Positions 22,672-36,109 of a DNA stretch of 64,000 nt are shown here, in pieces. Positions within the stretch are counted from its first letter, which is position 1; the number at the start of each line of letters is the position of its first letter. The translations under genes were made by a program, and so were the position numbers. The stretch lies in NCBI GenBank assembly GCA_030737875.1, contig CM060915.1, positions 901,782,177 to 901,846,176 of the forward strand. Reading direction: 5' to 3'. Under the pieces are notes generated by a model that did not search any database, was not told the DNA's origin, and saw only the letters and a program-made list of their open reading frames with translations. Source of the DNA: Allium sativum (taxonomy: Eukaryota; Streptophyta; Magnoliopsida; Asparagales; Amaryllidaceae).

Positions 22672-24836
22672 AGACCTTGAATGTTATGACTTTGGTGGAG
22701 GAAACGACAATCCTCCTTTCTCTACTGGTGGCACTCATGGTTTCGTGGTGGCTAACCCCGATCTTTTAGATGCTCCTATCATTCCGGATCCAGTGGCTGC
22801 AAGGGATAGTGGTCCTTTTGATAAAGTTCCAAAATAAAAAAAACAATCTACTTAGGCCGAAGTCGCCGTTTCCCAGGTACGACATTCACTTTTTAAATGC
22901 TTTCCTTCCTTTTGAATTCATGGTAACTGACTTCTTACAATTTATAGACAAGGAAATATATTTCTTCACTTTAAAAGGTAGAGTTAGATAAGAAACAAAA
23001 AGAAATAATTCAGTCTCGTATAGAGCAAGATAAGATGCTGAAAGACTATAATGATTTATCCTAAAAGTATTATCATCTTGATAAAAGTGCCTCAAAACTT
23101 ATGTCTTTCAACGAAAATGAGGTCAGTCCAAGATTAAAAGCAGCATGACTTTTGGGTGAAAGAATACTTAAGGAAATTGCAGAGTTACGACTTTATTCTA
23201 GATGTTGATAAAAGAAAGGGATATTTTGATAAATTTCTTGTATAAGGTCTATAATCGATTTTAAACAATAGATTTTTCCATCTTGGAGGAGGTCAATGGT
23301 GATTTACTCTGACGACTTCACAGACGGCGCTTAGACGAGCATGGAGTTGATATCCATCCTGGGGCTTGTTGGATTCTGCCAAAGGGTTCTTTCAATCTCG
23401 GGGACTTACCCCTAGAAAAGCTCAAATATAACAAGAACATATGTATTTCTGAACTGCTCAAAAAGTCGATTTCGTATGAACAAGTTGATCATCTATAAAT
23501 TTGTAGAATTATAAACGTATAATTTTGATGATAGCTTCTTGCATCCATGATTTCTAATTTCGTTTTATGTTATGATAGACTCATATTCTTCAAAACGATG
23601 TAATTTCCAAAGATGCCTTGCGCTCAATTTTAGATTAAGAGATAAAAATATTCAACAAAAAATGTTTATCAAACACTATATAGATTTGAAATAGATTGTT
23701 TCCTAGAAGACCTTTGGCGTATTTACATGAAATACCCTCAAATTCCCTTCCACTTTTGGGGTGGTGACCGAGAAATAATTCTAAGCAAGCTTAGTACCCG
23801 TCATGCTGAGTTGATAAACAAAATGTATTTTGACCAACAAGATCTTACTTTGTAATTTTTAGTGCATGTACCCCAAACCAGTTCAAAGCTTGTTTGAATA
23901 ATTGTAAGAGTTTTTGTAATAAGCTTCTATGATAACAATAAGTATAATTTTATTAGTACTATTCTATGTAAATAGCACCTATGAATAATAGTATTTTGTT
24001 TTCTTGTCAATAGGGAGATCATTCCGTAATGAAATCTTCCCAAGCTATGGGGGTCAGAAGTGAATCATTAGCTATAGTAAACTAGAGGGATGCTTCAAAA
24101 GATGCACTTGCTCCAACTCAAGAAAGAACATTATTAATTCATATGTTGTCCCTTGAAAATTTGAATGAGCAAGTAGCCGCTTTAGAAGGTCAACTAAAAG
24201 AAAAAGATAAAATTACTATTGAATTAAAAGGACAAATAAAGGCCAATCCGTCTATCGACTTTGATGAGGGGATAAATAAATTGTTCCAATGGATTATTGA
24301 CTTGGAAATTTAATTGGATGATGCAAAAGAAAATTGTTAGGCATGGGATTTTCCTTGGGGGATACTACTCCTGATGTGGTTGATGCTACCCCTGTGTTCT
24401 CCAAGACCAAAACTAGGTCAAAAACCATAGCTGTTGAAAAGTTTCGTCACTTGGTGAATCTCGCTGCAGGATTAGATGAGTTAGTCATTATGGAATGGTA
24501 TAGGGGGAAAAATATAAAGTTAATTGGTATTATGTGACTAAACATAAGGATGACATGCTTCATCGTATCAAAGATTACATCTCCCAAATTAGATAACTAC
24601 AGAAAGAGAAGTATATTTTTCAGAAGCGTCCTTTTGAGCTGGAGAAAGAAAACAAAACTTGTAGAGCTTTGAGTAGAGCTTTCAACAGAGCTCTAAATTT
24701 TCAAATTGGATCCGTAGACAGTTCTGACGAGATTAGGAAAAAAGAGAAAAAGCTTAAAGAACTCCTATTATTGCAATCCGTCATTATATTAATCCTTCTA
24801 TAACTGATGATGATCTAGATAAGGAGGTGTAAGATA
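22672..24836 (+). pseudogene. Continuation of the antisense ORF of the Tat-like element, coiled-coil, unidentified
   Basis: After the LINE the frame continues open for about 55 codons (ECYDFGGGNDNPPF, FVVANPDLLDAP) to a stop at about 22836. Further open pieces follow, separated by stops and AT-rich, intron-like DNA: 23300-23500 (LDEHGVDIHPGACWILPKG in one frame), 24029-24312 (LNEQVAALEGQLKEKDK, a heptad-like coiled coil), 24334-24537 (KTIAVEKFRHLVNLAAG) and 24550-24836 (charged, coiled-coil-like). It looks like one multi-part protein with two coiled coils. I do not recognise the family. It could be a Tat antisense ORF (some resemble Transposase_28 or plant mobile domain proteins) or a captured host gene. 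Confidence 0.4.
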
Positions 24837-25061
24837 TTTGATGAAAATGTAATATTAAGATCCAACTTTTGTATTTGACAATATGTGGAAGGATTTGTAA
24901 ATAAGTTTGTGAAATACTTTGTAAATTATGTATATATCACCTGATGTATAAGCTTTGTCTGTGTTTCGAATATCTACATTTGAAATTTTTCCTGCGTTTT
25001 TCTGCATAAAATTCAGAAACTAATATTTTGTATTAGTATTTTGGTTAGAGGATGATGTATA

Positions 25062-28000
25062 TGTTGGATCTAGATTAACCCTAGAGGAGGGGGTGAATAG
25101 GGTTTATTGAAAATTAAGCGAGATATTATAAATATCAGATCACAGAATGCAGCAAAAAATAAATGCAGAAAGGTAAATGACACAAGATATACCCAGCTTC
25201 GGCAAAATCCTGCCTATTGCTGCATTCCTAATGTTTCTACTGGGTAATAGAACAGATCCCGCTTACAAGACCATGTAAACTTGCGAACCCCTCACTCCTA
25301 TTCTGATCCTACGCTCAAAATCCTAGACTGATCTACATCCCCTAGATCAGATTTTTTCCTAGTTTTAAAAATGAAACTAGTAAACCCCTGGTTTTACAGA
25401 TGAAACTAGAAAACCCCTAGTTTTTACAGACTCTAGAAAACTGTCTAGTTTTATAGACGAAACTAGAAAACCGATACAACGATTACAAAAGAAATAATAC
25501 AATTAAAAACAAAACAAAGAAAACCCCTCTTTAAAATATATGCTATGTTGAATTAAGGCCCGGTCCATTTAACCTCTCATTTGCCCAATAGTTCATTTCC
25601 TGTGGAAAAAGAATGGCGGCTGATACTCGAATTACGGTTTTCTGAAATCCCACAAAATCCATCAATTGAATTGAGGAAAAAGGATCTTCTTGGCTCTGTT
25701 ATTTTCGTGGCTTGCTCCTTGACCGATTTAGGATTTCTGATGATCGAAAAATCAGTGAGTATGAAATGATTTCTATGTTTATGCTTTTGAATTGTTTGCC
25801 GTGATTTTTCAATAATAAGGCCGATGATGAAAAGGAGTTATTATATAGGATTATATCATCCTATAATTGCTCTCTGATTTCCGCTAATGGTTTGCTTTGA
25901 TTTCGATTTCTTGGTTGGCTAATTTTGCTTGCGTGGTTGTTGTTGATGAACATAGACACATTCTTGGCATTCAAATGAACGATGAAGTATTTATTTGTCT
26001 CATGATTTATTGATTGATTCCATTATTCAATTGTGATGAAAACTGCCAAATGTATCTTGTGAAATCTGGAGATATTTACTTGGTCTCCCTTTTAAATGTT
26101 GCTAAGAAAGAAGGATTGATTTCTGGAAATACATTTCCTCTTGCCAAAAACTTTTGTCCTAAATTAAAATTGATTTCATGATATACATGTCGTGAATCTG
26201 TCCTAGAAATTGCACTGCCATTTATGTCATATATGTTTCAGGAAAAGATTTGAGCTTGCCATATACAAATATTATTGAAATCTTATATGCTTGCTTCTTG
26301 AATGGCTTTTAAAAGCTTGCAAAATTTGTGTTGTGAGAACGTTGCAAACTTTACTTCTTTCCATATAACCATGCTGATTTGAATTTCACTTCACTGCCTT
26401 TCGATTGAATAATTTCTGGACAATTATCTTTGGCCATTTCGTTGTATAAACACCACGTTTCTACAGCATCTAAATTTCTGGAAAAATTAGCATTGAAAAA
26501 CTTGCCAAAATTTGCTTGCACAGATTTCATTCGTAAAAATAGGAAAACCTATTTCTTGTCATTCATGTGCATGCTGAATGCATTGATTTGTTTTTGTGTA
26601 AAAACTGGAATTTCAAAAACATGCCAAACACGATTCTTGAAAATTGGAAATGCCTTTAAACTTGCTATTGGAAAACTGGAAATAAATGTTTCTCAAAAGA
26701 AATGATTATTGAAAAGGATAAAAAGAACCTTCCCTGTATTCTTGTATGCTCTTAGTACATCTGGCATGTGTTTGAACTATTTCACCATTGTTTGCTCTTG
26801 TCCATAAATAAATATTGTATCCTTGTTTGAATTTTCTGACTTGGATTCCATGAATTTGTTGTTAACTTGATGCTTCATTTCATGTAATATTTCCACTATG
26901 AATTTGTTGCCAAAATATACATGGACACACGTATTGTGTCTGTTATGCACACACTTGTTTGCTTCAAATATATTTCTTGTTGCTCCATTGATTGTGCGAG
27001 CTCTACTGCTTTGAGCTTAGCTATGTTTCAACTCATGTACATATTATCATCACTTCTTCACTATTGCTGTGTCGAATCTTACATGTCCTGAAATTGTCAC
27101 ATATTTGCATCTGGCTATTTTGAAACATGTCATGAAAAAACTTTGCACATGAACTCACTTTTTTTTTCCTGTGAGCATGTATTCACTTGCATTTGCACAT
27201 GCTGCCTTGCATTCAAACTACCTCGACCACTTTGAAAAAAAACTGAAACTGCCTTGTATATTTTGGTTTGTGCTCGACCATATTCACCTGTACATTTACA
27301 CTTGGCTTTGTGCATGTCGACATATTGTTGCAACTTCTGCACATATATGCTTGCATGTCGAGATGTTATTTGATCATGCACTGAGTCGAGTTGGTCCACG
27401 TGGCTGCTCCTCAGTTGCTACACTGCATTTTGATTGGCGAGGAAGTGCACACGTGTATATTTATGCACGTGTGTATATGCAGTCCTTCAGAAAAAATTTC
27501 TTGTCCCTAAAAAAAAACTATATGTGTATACACATACACATGTGTGTATACATGTATCGTGCGCGTGCTATATTCACATATCAGATCAAGTCATGAAAGA
27601 TGATGAGAAACACACCAAAATTCTAAGGCAAATAAATTTTAAAAAATAAAATAATATTTGCTAGAATATGAAATTATTTCTATTCAAGATTACTGTGTGT
27701 GTGTGTTTTTGTTTGTGACAAGTATGAAGACTGGACTGACTGGAAGCTGTGAAGGCAGAAGATTGAAGATGAAGACAAGAACAATGTTTGAATGTCTGTA
27801 TAAATATGCGTGAAAATGAATTGTATGTATATGTATTATATAGACAGAGTGTTGTAGTGAGGAGATAATGTATAAGAATGTGAGAATTGTACTAATATTT
27901 GTAATAAACAAATCTGATTGAAATAAAATATTATTTCATTGTGTTCAAACAAAGTTGTCAATTGTATATAGTTTATTTACAAGTACAAATTCATGTGAAG

Positions 28001-28255
28001 TGTTTAAATAGTGGAGTTATAAATAGTTGTACTATTTGAATGTTTGAATTATAATATTTATATTTAAATAAAATACTGTATGAATATATGAATGTCTGTA
28101 CAGTCATATCCTATTTATATATAAATATTATGTTCCTGTCCGTAATGTATATATAGAACAGTACAGTAACAAACACATTTAAAATAATATTTATTTGATT
28201 GTTATCATCAAACAAAAATAATATAATTGTGTATACAACTACGTTATATACAACA
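25062..28255 (-). repeat. 3' LTR (left) of the Sirevirus
   Basis: Runs from TGTTGGATCTAG to TATACAACA, closely matching 32613-35814. It includes a palindrome-like block around 27525-27560 (GTGTATACAC and GTGTGTATACATG words) and a CACGTG-containing stretch at 27450-27475. Open frames inside it recur in the other copy and are not genes. Confidence 0.92.
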
Positions 28256-28500
28256 ATCTCCCCCTTTTGATAATGATAAACAAATAAAAGATTTTAAACA
28301 CAATAAATGTGTCTGACAATGAATTTTGAACTCCCCATATTTATTAGCTCCGCCTACAGCAGAAAACTCCCCCTATAACTGTGCATGAGTGAACTGAACT
28401 GAATAATAAATTTTCAAAATTTAAAATATTTATAAAATATTCACTCATAAATCAAAATCAAAATCCATTCTCCCCGTTTTGTTATCATCAAAAGGATACA
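28256..28500 (-). promoter_or_regulatory. Multiple polypurine tracts of the Sirevirus
   Basis: On the minus strand, three purine tracts occur: AAAAGGGGGAG next to the LTR (28258-28268), TAGGGGGAG near 28366-28374, and ACGGGGAG near 28471-28478 preceded by GATGATAACAAA. Tandem PPTs with TTGATGATAAC-like words are a described Sirevirus hallmark. Confidence 0.75.
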
Positions 28501-31080
28501 GAATTTTAAAATATAGATGAAAAGTGACTAAAAATATAATTTCAGCTTAAGAGGAAGAACGGTCATCATAAATCACAATCAGTCAAACAAAAATCATAAT
28601 ATTCTGAGAACAGGTGGCATATTTCACATTGTAAAGAATGACGGATTTACGATGAATTTTATATAAAATAGATAGTTACAAAAATATGATTTCCAATTAT
28701 TTTCAAAAGAATCTTGTAAAAATGTGCGCAAAATAGTGATGGATTTGGACTATATTTATAATTTCAACTTAAGTGACAAAATCAAATAATCTGAAATCCC
28801 AATAGCTATCAACCAACAAATCATAATATTTCATAAGATTTCAACACATTTCACATATTAGAAAGATGGATTGATAGGCTGGTTTTTAAATGCCAAGGAG
28901 AATTTCATATTAATTTTAATTTATAGCGCATTATTTCCCTTTCTTTTTAATTTAATTTAAGAGCACACTGACCACGCATGACCAAAGCTTGGATTTTTAA
29001 ATGAGGTCAGTCACAGTTTAAATTATAAGTTGTCTCTTAACCATGCATGACCAAAGCTTGGATTTTTAAATGAGGTTAGAGACACACTTATGTATTAATT
29101 ATATATTTATCGTTTTCAGCTTCAAAGTAAATTAAAAACTCCTCGGTATATAAAATCAATATATGGATGATAGAGGATGAGGTAGGTACAGAAATGGACT
29201 GTGAAATAAATTTCTAAATTAATTATATTATGAAATATGATCAACTGTATCGAGATCATTGAAAATTTTCAATTGTCACTAATTCTGAAAAATAACATAG
29301 TCCCATTTCTATCACAAATATTTCCACCGTTTATTCAAAAAGATTTTAAAACATATTAACTCTCCATATTATTATAAAATCATAATGGATGGCAGAAGGA
29401 TGATAGATAATGAAGTGGTCGTGAAATAATTGCTAATTCAAATATATTATAATAATTGTTCAACCGTCATGAAAATCCAAATAAAATCTCCTATTGTTGT
29501 GAAATATGTTGCAGTCACAATTCATCACAATTTCAAAATCTAATAATAATTTTGATGAATTATAAATACAGTTCAATTTGGATATTGATTTCAACTTCTG
29601 AATGAATAATCAATAAATACTTTTAAAATTGAAAATCATTTACAAGAGGGATATGAAGATCTATACAAGACATGAGGGATTAAGAAATATATACATGATG
29701 AGAATAAACAAATTAGCACTTCTAAACTGATATCACTTGATGTCTCTATTAATCAAGATTGTAACAAGACACTGGAGACAAATAAGGATATTCTAGACAG
29801 CAAAAACCATACATTTAGCCCAACCAGACAATTTACAGATCAGGCACAATAATTTCATACATCAGAGCATGGTATATATTTGAGACCAAAACAAGCAGTC
29901 ACCAAAAGATATTTTCAAGAACAATATCTGAGTAGCACAAAAATCATTTTCGAAGCAGGCTTGTCAGGAGATGTTTCAAAGATATTTCAGACAGTTAAAG
30001 AATGGTTCATGATCCAAGATTAAATATATGGTTTATTTTAAATCATTTGAAGGGATATGAAAAGTTCGAGATTCAATGAATCAGTCGCACCAGATTATAA
30101 ATTTTGGTTCCAAGATTTATGTGAGAATCAATAAATTAATAATTTCAAATGATTTTAAATAAACAAATATTTAAATCAAATAACCATGAAATGATAGTAA
30201 GTTTCATGACCTGTATTTCAAAAGAATTTTTCACAATTTTTTCTGACAAGCACAAGAGTAATTTACATCAAGATTGAGTAATAATTCATGATCCAAAAAT
30301 AATGGTTTATTCGAAATCACTTGAATAAATGTAAGTCATGAGATACAATGAATCAATCACATAAAATTAATAATTTCAAATCTGAGAGGTGTGTGAGATT
30401 CAAAATATTAAAAGTTTCAAATGATCTCAAACAAATAAACAATCTAAGCCAGTTGATCATGAATGACAGTGAATTTCAAGATGTAAACAATGTGATTCAA
30501 GACATTCAAAATTTCCAAGCCAATCTGAAAATCAATGAAATTATCACAATAGATAAATAGCAGAGTGTTGTAATGAGTATAATATTTTAAGCTTTTGTAA
30601 AATGAATTAGAAGAAACTCAAAACAGCAGATTTGTGTGAAATTTCAATTGTTTTTCAGATCTTCAAAATTTTAGAATTCAAATTAATAGTGTTCAAGATA
30701 TGACAAGAATACATCAACACTGTTATGAATTCAGAAATCAGAAAGATAAACTTCAAAACAATTGCAGATATTTACAAGATTAAATTTAAGATCTAGAAAT
30801 AATTCAAACATCAGAGTTCTATTCAACATAAGAACAGCAATTGGATGTTAAGAAAGCCCAAGAAGTTACAATGATATGACAGTGATAAATCAAAAACAGG
30901 AAAAAAAAATCTGAAGGGGAAGAAGGAGGAATACACAAAAAGAAATAAATATTTACAAAGATGAGTTTAGAGATCATACCTGAAATCGATGTAAACTGGA
31001 ATCTCTAACTCATCAAATCTTGGCCAAGAAACTGTAAAGAATACAGAAATATAAAACAACTTGAAATCAAACTTTTTCAG
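28501..31080 (-). other. Non-coding internal region of the Sirevirus
   Basis: About 2.6 kb of AT-rich DNA between gag and the PPT region, where pol would lie. No protease, integrase or RT motif is readable on either strand. It contains a repeated block of about 68 bp at 28970-29005 and 29040-29075 sharing GCATGACCAAAGCTTGGAT. The plus-strand frame at 30348-30560 is compositional. Confidence 0.75.
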
Positions 31081-32570
31081 CATAGCAGTTCCTCAACCTT
31101 CTTTGGTACCTAACAATTGAGAGGAACGAGTGGTCTAACAAAATTTGTAAAACGACTCACAGTTTTGTTAAAATCTTTCGGTACCCAAACTTGTTTGTAT
31201 AATAATCCATTTGAATCTACCTTTGTGCCCTTAGGAACCCAAATCTATTTAAATTTAGTCCAAGTTGTCTTATTTCTTTTTGGGATCCAAGAATGTTTAA
31301 ATGGATTGATACAAAACAAATTCTCATCTTGATTATGATTTAAAAATCCGTTGAAATTATCAGAGTTTAAGTTTTCAAAATGATTATTTTCAAAGTAGTT
31401 TGAAGGATTTTTAAAATCAAAAGAATTCACTTTTTTAGAAACACTTGTTTTTCCAAAACCAAGACCTCATGTCCAACTGAAAATTGGATTTGTAACAGCA
31501 TATTCAACGATTTTTCCCCATTAGAAAATTTATCCAAAGTAGATTCTAATCCTTGAATTTTGGATTTAAGATCTGAATTTTCTTTTACCAGATTTGAATA
31601 AAGATTAATGCTGATATTTCTCCTTTCAGTATCATTTTGTTTCAAAAACAAATTTTCATTTTCAAGTAGTTTGATCTTGGTCTTGGAGTCAAAGATTTCA
31701 GATTCAAATTTAATTTGTTTTTCAAATTCAAGTTTCTTGAAATTTTCAATCTCATTTTCAAGCTCATTTAAAATCAAATCAATTTTCAACAAGCTTTCTT
31801 TTTCAGCAATTTCATGTTTGGAAATTTTGATGGCCTTAAAATTAATAAATTCTTTTGCAAAGAATTCTTTGAATCTTTTAGCTCAATCTCGTTACCTTTT
31901 AAAATCAGAATTTCCTCTTTAAGCCTTTGAATATTTTCACGGAGATGAACGAGGTCAGTTTTCAATTTCAAACAACTTTCACAGTCAGAATTTTCTAATC
32001 TTATGACATTTGTAAATTCTGATTCCAAACAGTTAATTTCGCTATTCAACTTGTGATATTTGAATTTTAAAGATTTGTTTTTACGATGGAGTTTATCAAT
32101 GATTTTTGTTAAATCAACACACATATAAACCAACTCTTCATATGAGAAGCTTTCAGTCTCATTGTTTATTGAGTTTCTATCGTCTGGTCTACTTGAATTT
32201 TCATTTGTTTCTTCTCCTGAGCACAGATCTGAATCTGAGTTGACCATTTTGTATTTGAGCTGCTATTGTCAATCTTTCCATACTTCGTATCGAGAGTGTT
32301 CCATATTTCCTGCACAACCAAGCAATGAGAGATAAGGTTATATTGGACATCATCAATATAAGAATACAAAATGTGAATAGCACGAGATTTATATCCAATA
32401 TCATTCCTACTGACCATATCATAACCATTAATAACAATATCCCAACATTTAATATCAACAGATTTTAAATATAGTTCCATTTCTAATTTCCAATTTAAAA
32501 AATCTGTACCATTAAAAATAGATGGAATACAACTGCACTGACTCTCAGAGGACTGACAACTAGGGATCAC
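31081..32570 (-). pseudogene. gag: Sirevirus gag, frameshifted, middle part missing
   Basis: Starts at ATG 32570, about 30 bp after the PBS. The N-terminal DUF4219-like part is FNGTDFLNWKLEMELYLKSV, with WDIVINGYDM and VVQEIWNTLDTKYG. The frame then shifts near 32200 and jumps to the acidic linker (SSRPDDRNSINNETESFSYE) and a long coiled coil (32160-31480) with LDKLHRKNKS- and LENENLFLKQN-type heptads. GEKSLNMLLQ then matches the conserved Sirevirus Gag end. The C-terminal part (31430-31090) has HSWIPK and KQVWVPK repeats, as in the Gag-Pol linker. The usual zinc knuckle between the UBN2 core and the coiled coil is absent, an internal deletion. Several stops occur. Confidence 0.85.
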
Positions 32571-32599
32571 CGTAACTCTAGGGTTAATAGAATACCTAC

Positions 32600-32610
32600 T
32601 CTGATACCAC
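32600..32610 (-). promoter_or_regulatory. Primer-binding site of the Sirevirus
   Basis: Minus strand reads TGGTATCAGAG two bases inside the LTR ending CCAACA; initiator tRNA-Met type. It decides the orientation of the element. Confidence 0.9.
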
Positions 32611-32612
32611 TT

Positions 32613-34702
32613 GTTGGACCTAGATTAACCCTAGAGGGGGGTGAATAGGGTTAATTGAAAATTAAGCGAGATATTAAAAATATCAGATCACAGAATGCAG
32701 CAAAAAATAAATGCAGAAAGGTAATTGACACAAGATATACCCAACTTCGGCAAAATCCTGCCTACTGCTGCATTCCTAATGTTTCTACTGGGTAATTGAA
32801 CAGATCCTGCTTACAAGACCATGTAAACTTGCGAACCCCTCGCTCCTATTCTAATCCTACGCTCAAAACCCTAGACTGATCTACATCCCCTAGATCAGAT
32901 TTTCCCCTGGTTTTACAAATGGAACTAGTAAACCTCTAGTTTTATAGATGAAACTAGAAAACCCCTAGTTTTTAAAGACTCTAGAAAATTGTCTAGTTTT
33001 ATAGACGAAACTAGAAAACCGATACAACGATTACAAAAGAAATAATACAATTAATAACAAAACAAAGATAACCGCTCTTTAAAATATATGCTATGTTGAA
33101 TTAAGGCCCGGTCCATTTATCCTCTCATTTGCCCAATTGTTCATTACCTGTGGAAAAGGAATGGTGGCTGATACTCAAATTACAGTTTTCTAAAATCGCA
33201 CAAACTCGATCGATTGAATTGAGGAAAACGAATCTTCTTGGCTATGTTATTCTCGTGGCTTGCTCCTTGACCGATTTAGGATTTCTAGTGATCGAAAAAT
33301 CAGTGAGTATGAAATGATTTCTATGTTTATGCTTTTGAATTGTTTGCTGTGATTTTTCATAATAAGGCCGATGATGAAAAGGTGTTATTATATAGGATTA
33401 TAACATCCTATAATTGCTCTCTGATTTCCTATAATGGTTTGCTCTGATTTCGAATTCTTGGTTGGCTAATTTTGCTTGCGTGGTTGTTGTTGATGTACAT
33501 AGACATGTTCTTGGCATTCGAATGAATGATGTAGTACTTATTTGCCTCTTGATTGATTGATTCCATTATTCAATTATGATGAAAACTGCCAAATGTATCT
33601 TGTGAAATCTGGAGATATTTAATTGCTCTCCCTTTTAAATGTTGCCAAGAAAGAAGGATAGATTTCTGGAAATACATTTCCTCTTGCAAAAAACTTTTGT
33701 CCTAAATTAAAATTGATTTCATGGTATACATGTCATGAATGTGTCCTTGAAATTGCACTACCATTATTGTCATATATGTTTCAGGAAAAGATTTGAGCTT
33801 GCCTTATACATATATTATTGAAATCTTGTATGCTTGTTTCCTGAATGGCTTTTAAAAGCTTGCCAAATTTGTACTGTGAGAACGTTTCAAACTTTACTTA
33901 TTTCTATATAACCATGCTGATTTGAATTTCACTTCACTTCTTTTTGATTGAATAATTTCTGGACAATTATCTTTGGCCATTTCCTTGTATAAACACCATG
34001 TTTCTACAACATGTAAATTTCTGGAAAAATTAGCATTGAAAACTTGCCAAAATTTTCTTGCACTGATTTCGTTTGTAAAAACAGGAAAACCAATTTCTTA
34101 TCATTCATGTGCATGCTGAATGCATTGATTTGTTTCTTGGTAAAAGAAGGAATTGCAAAAACATGCCAAATGTGATTCTTGAAAATTGGAAATGCCTTTA
34201 AACTTGCTATTGAAAGACTGGAAATAAATATTTCTCAAAAGAAATGATTATTGAAAAGGATAAAAAGAACCTTCCCTATATTCTTGTATGCTCTTTGTTC
34301 ATCTGGCATGTGTTTGAACTATTTCACCATTGTTTGCTCATGTCCAAAAATAAATATTGTTTCCTTTTTTGAATTTCCTGATTTGGATTCCATGAATTTG
34401 TTGCTGACTTGATGTTCGTTTCATATAATATTTCCACTATGAATTTGTTGCCAAATATACATGGACACATGTATTGTGTATGCCATGCACACACTTGTTT
34501 GCTTCACATATATTTCTTGTTGCTCCATTGATTGTGCGAGCTCTACTGCTTTGAGCTTAGCCATGTTTCACCTCATGTACATGTTGGCATTACTTCTTCA
34601 CTATTGCTGTGTCGAATCTTGCAAGTCCTGAAATTGTCATATATTTGCATCTGACCATTTTGAAACATGTCATGAACAAACTTTGCACATGTACTCACTT
34701 GT

Positions 34703-34738
<36 letters not shown>

Positions 34739-35814
34739 ATGAGCATGTATTCACCTGCATTTGCACATGCTTCCTTACATTCAAACTGCCTTGACCACTT
34801 TGAAAAAAAACTAAAACTGCCTTGTACATTTTGGTTTGTGCTCGACCATATTCACCTGTACATTTATACTTGGCTTTGTGCATGTCGACATGTTGTTGCA
34901 ACTTTTGCACATATATGCTTGCATGTCGAGATGTTCTTTGATCATGCACTAAGTTGAGTTGGACCATGTGGCTGCTACTCAGTTGCTACACTGCATTTGT
35001 TTGGGAGGAAGTGCACACGTGTATATTTATGCATGTGTGTATATGCAGTCCTTCAGAAAAAATTTCTTGTCCCTGAGAAAAAAAACTATATGTGTATATA
35101 CATATACATGTGTGTATACATGTATCATGCGCGTGCTATATTCACATATCAGATCAAGTCATGGAAGATGATGAGAAACACACCAAAATTCTGAGGCAAA
35201 TAAATTTTAAAAAACAAAATAATATTTGCTAGAATATGAAATTATTTCTGTTCAAGATTACTGTGTGTGTTTCTGTTTGTGACAGGTATGAAGACTGGAC
35301 TGACTAGAAGCTGTGAAGGCAGAAGATTGAAGATGAAGACAAGAACAGTGTTTGAGTGTCTATATAAATATGCGTGAAAATGAATTGTATGTATATGTAT
35401 TATATAGACAGAGTGTTGTAGTGAGGAGATGATGTATAAGAATGTGAGAATCGTACTAATATTTGTAATAAACAAATCTGATTGAAATAAAATATTATTT
35501 CATTGTGTTCAAACAAATTTGTCTATTGTATATAGTTTATTTACAAGTACAAATTCATGTGAAGTTTTAAATAGTGGAGTTATAAATAGTTGTACTGTTT
35601 GAATGTTTGAATTATAATATTTATATTTAAATAAAATACTGTATGAATATATGTCTGTACAGTCGTATTCTATTTATATATAAATATTATATTCCTGTCT
35701 GTAATGTATATATAGAATAGTACCGTAACAAACACATTTAAAATAATATTTATTTGATTGTTATCATCAAACAAAAATCATATAATTGTGTATACAACTA
35801 CGTTATATACAACA
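32613..35814 (-). repeat. 5' LTR (right) of the Sirevirus
   Basis: Matches 25062-28255 along its whole length with scattered substitutions. It differs by a run of 29 T at 34707-34735 that is only about 9 T in the other copy. Confidence 0.92.
34707..34735. repeat. Poly(T) run of 29
   Basis: Homopolymer expansion in one LTR only (9 T at the equivalent place near 27159), arising after insertion or from assembly. Confidence 0.95.
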
Positions 35815-35819
35815 GTATA

Positions 35820-36109
35820 TCAATAATTGGCTCATCTTATATGAGACACCATCTGGATTGAAACTTAGTAATGGATGAAACCCTCAATAAAATAATATGA
35901 TCACTCGTATTTTATATTTCGTCAGAATAATGAATAGCATTTTTGCATGTATGAGTTTCGAAAACCACCATGTGTGAGGTGTTGAGAAATCAAAACCTTT
36001 GTTAGAATATTTCAAATAGAAGACCCGAAATACCAACCCAAGTATAGATTTAAAAATCTTATTTTTGAAAATAAGATAGTAGGCTTGAATTCCATGCTTA
36101 GGCATGACA
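35820..36109. other. Tat-like internal DNA before the tandem array
   Basis: Begins just after the TSD of the Sirevirus. It contains diverged relatives of the array unit (AGAAGACCCGAAATACCAACCC near 36018). No coding frame is supported. Confidence 0.5.

Larger units (their letters stand above)
25062..35814 (-). mobile_element. Gag-only Sirevirus (Copia), minus strand
   Basis: LTRs lie at 25062-28255 and 32613-35814 (3194 and 3202 bp), with TSD GTATA at 25057-25061 and 35815-35819. The minus-strand PBS (TGGTATCAGAG) is at 32610-32600 and the PPT (AAAAGGGGGAG) at about 28268-28258. Only gag-derived sequence is present; protease, integrase, RT and RNase H are absent, so the internal region is about 4.36 kb instead of the usual longer one. 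LTR ends are TGTTGTATA...GGTCCAACA on its own strand. The inserted host is the Tat-like element. Confidence 0.92.

Noticed and set aside
27130..27911. Several open frames repeated at 34609-35475
   Set aside because: They are in the Sirevirus LTRs, in different frames and strands at once; composition and LTR duplication explain them.
31608..31922. Plus-strand frame rich in Ser and Phe
   Set aside because: Shadow of the Sirevirus gag coiled coil on the opposite strand.
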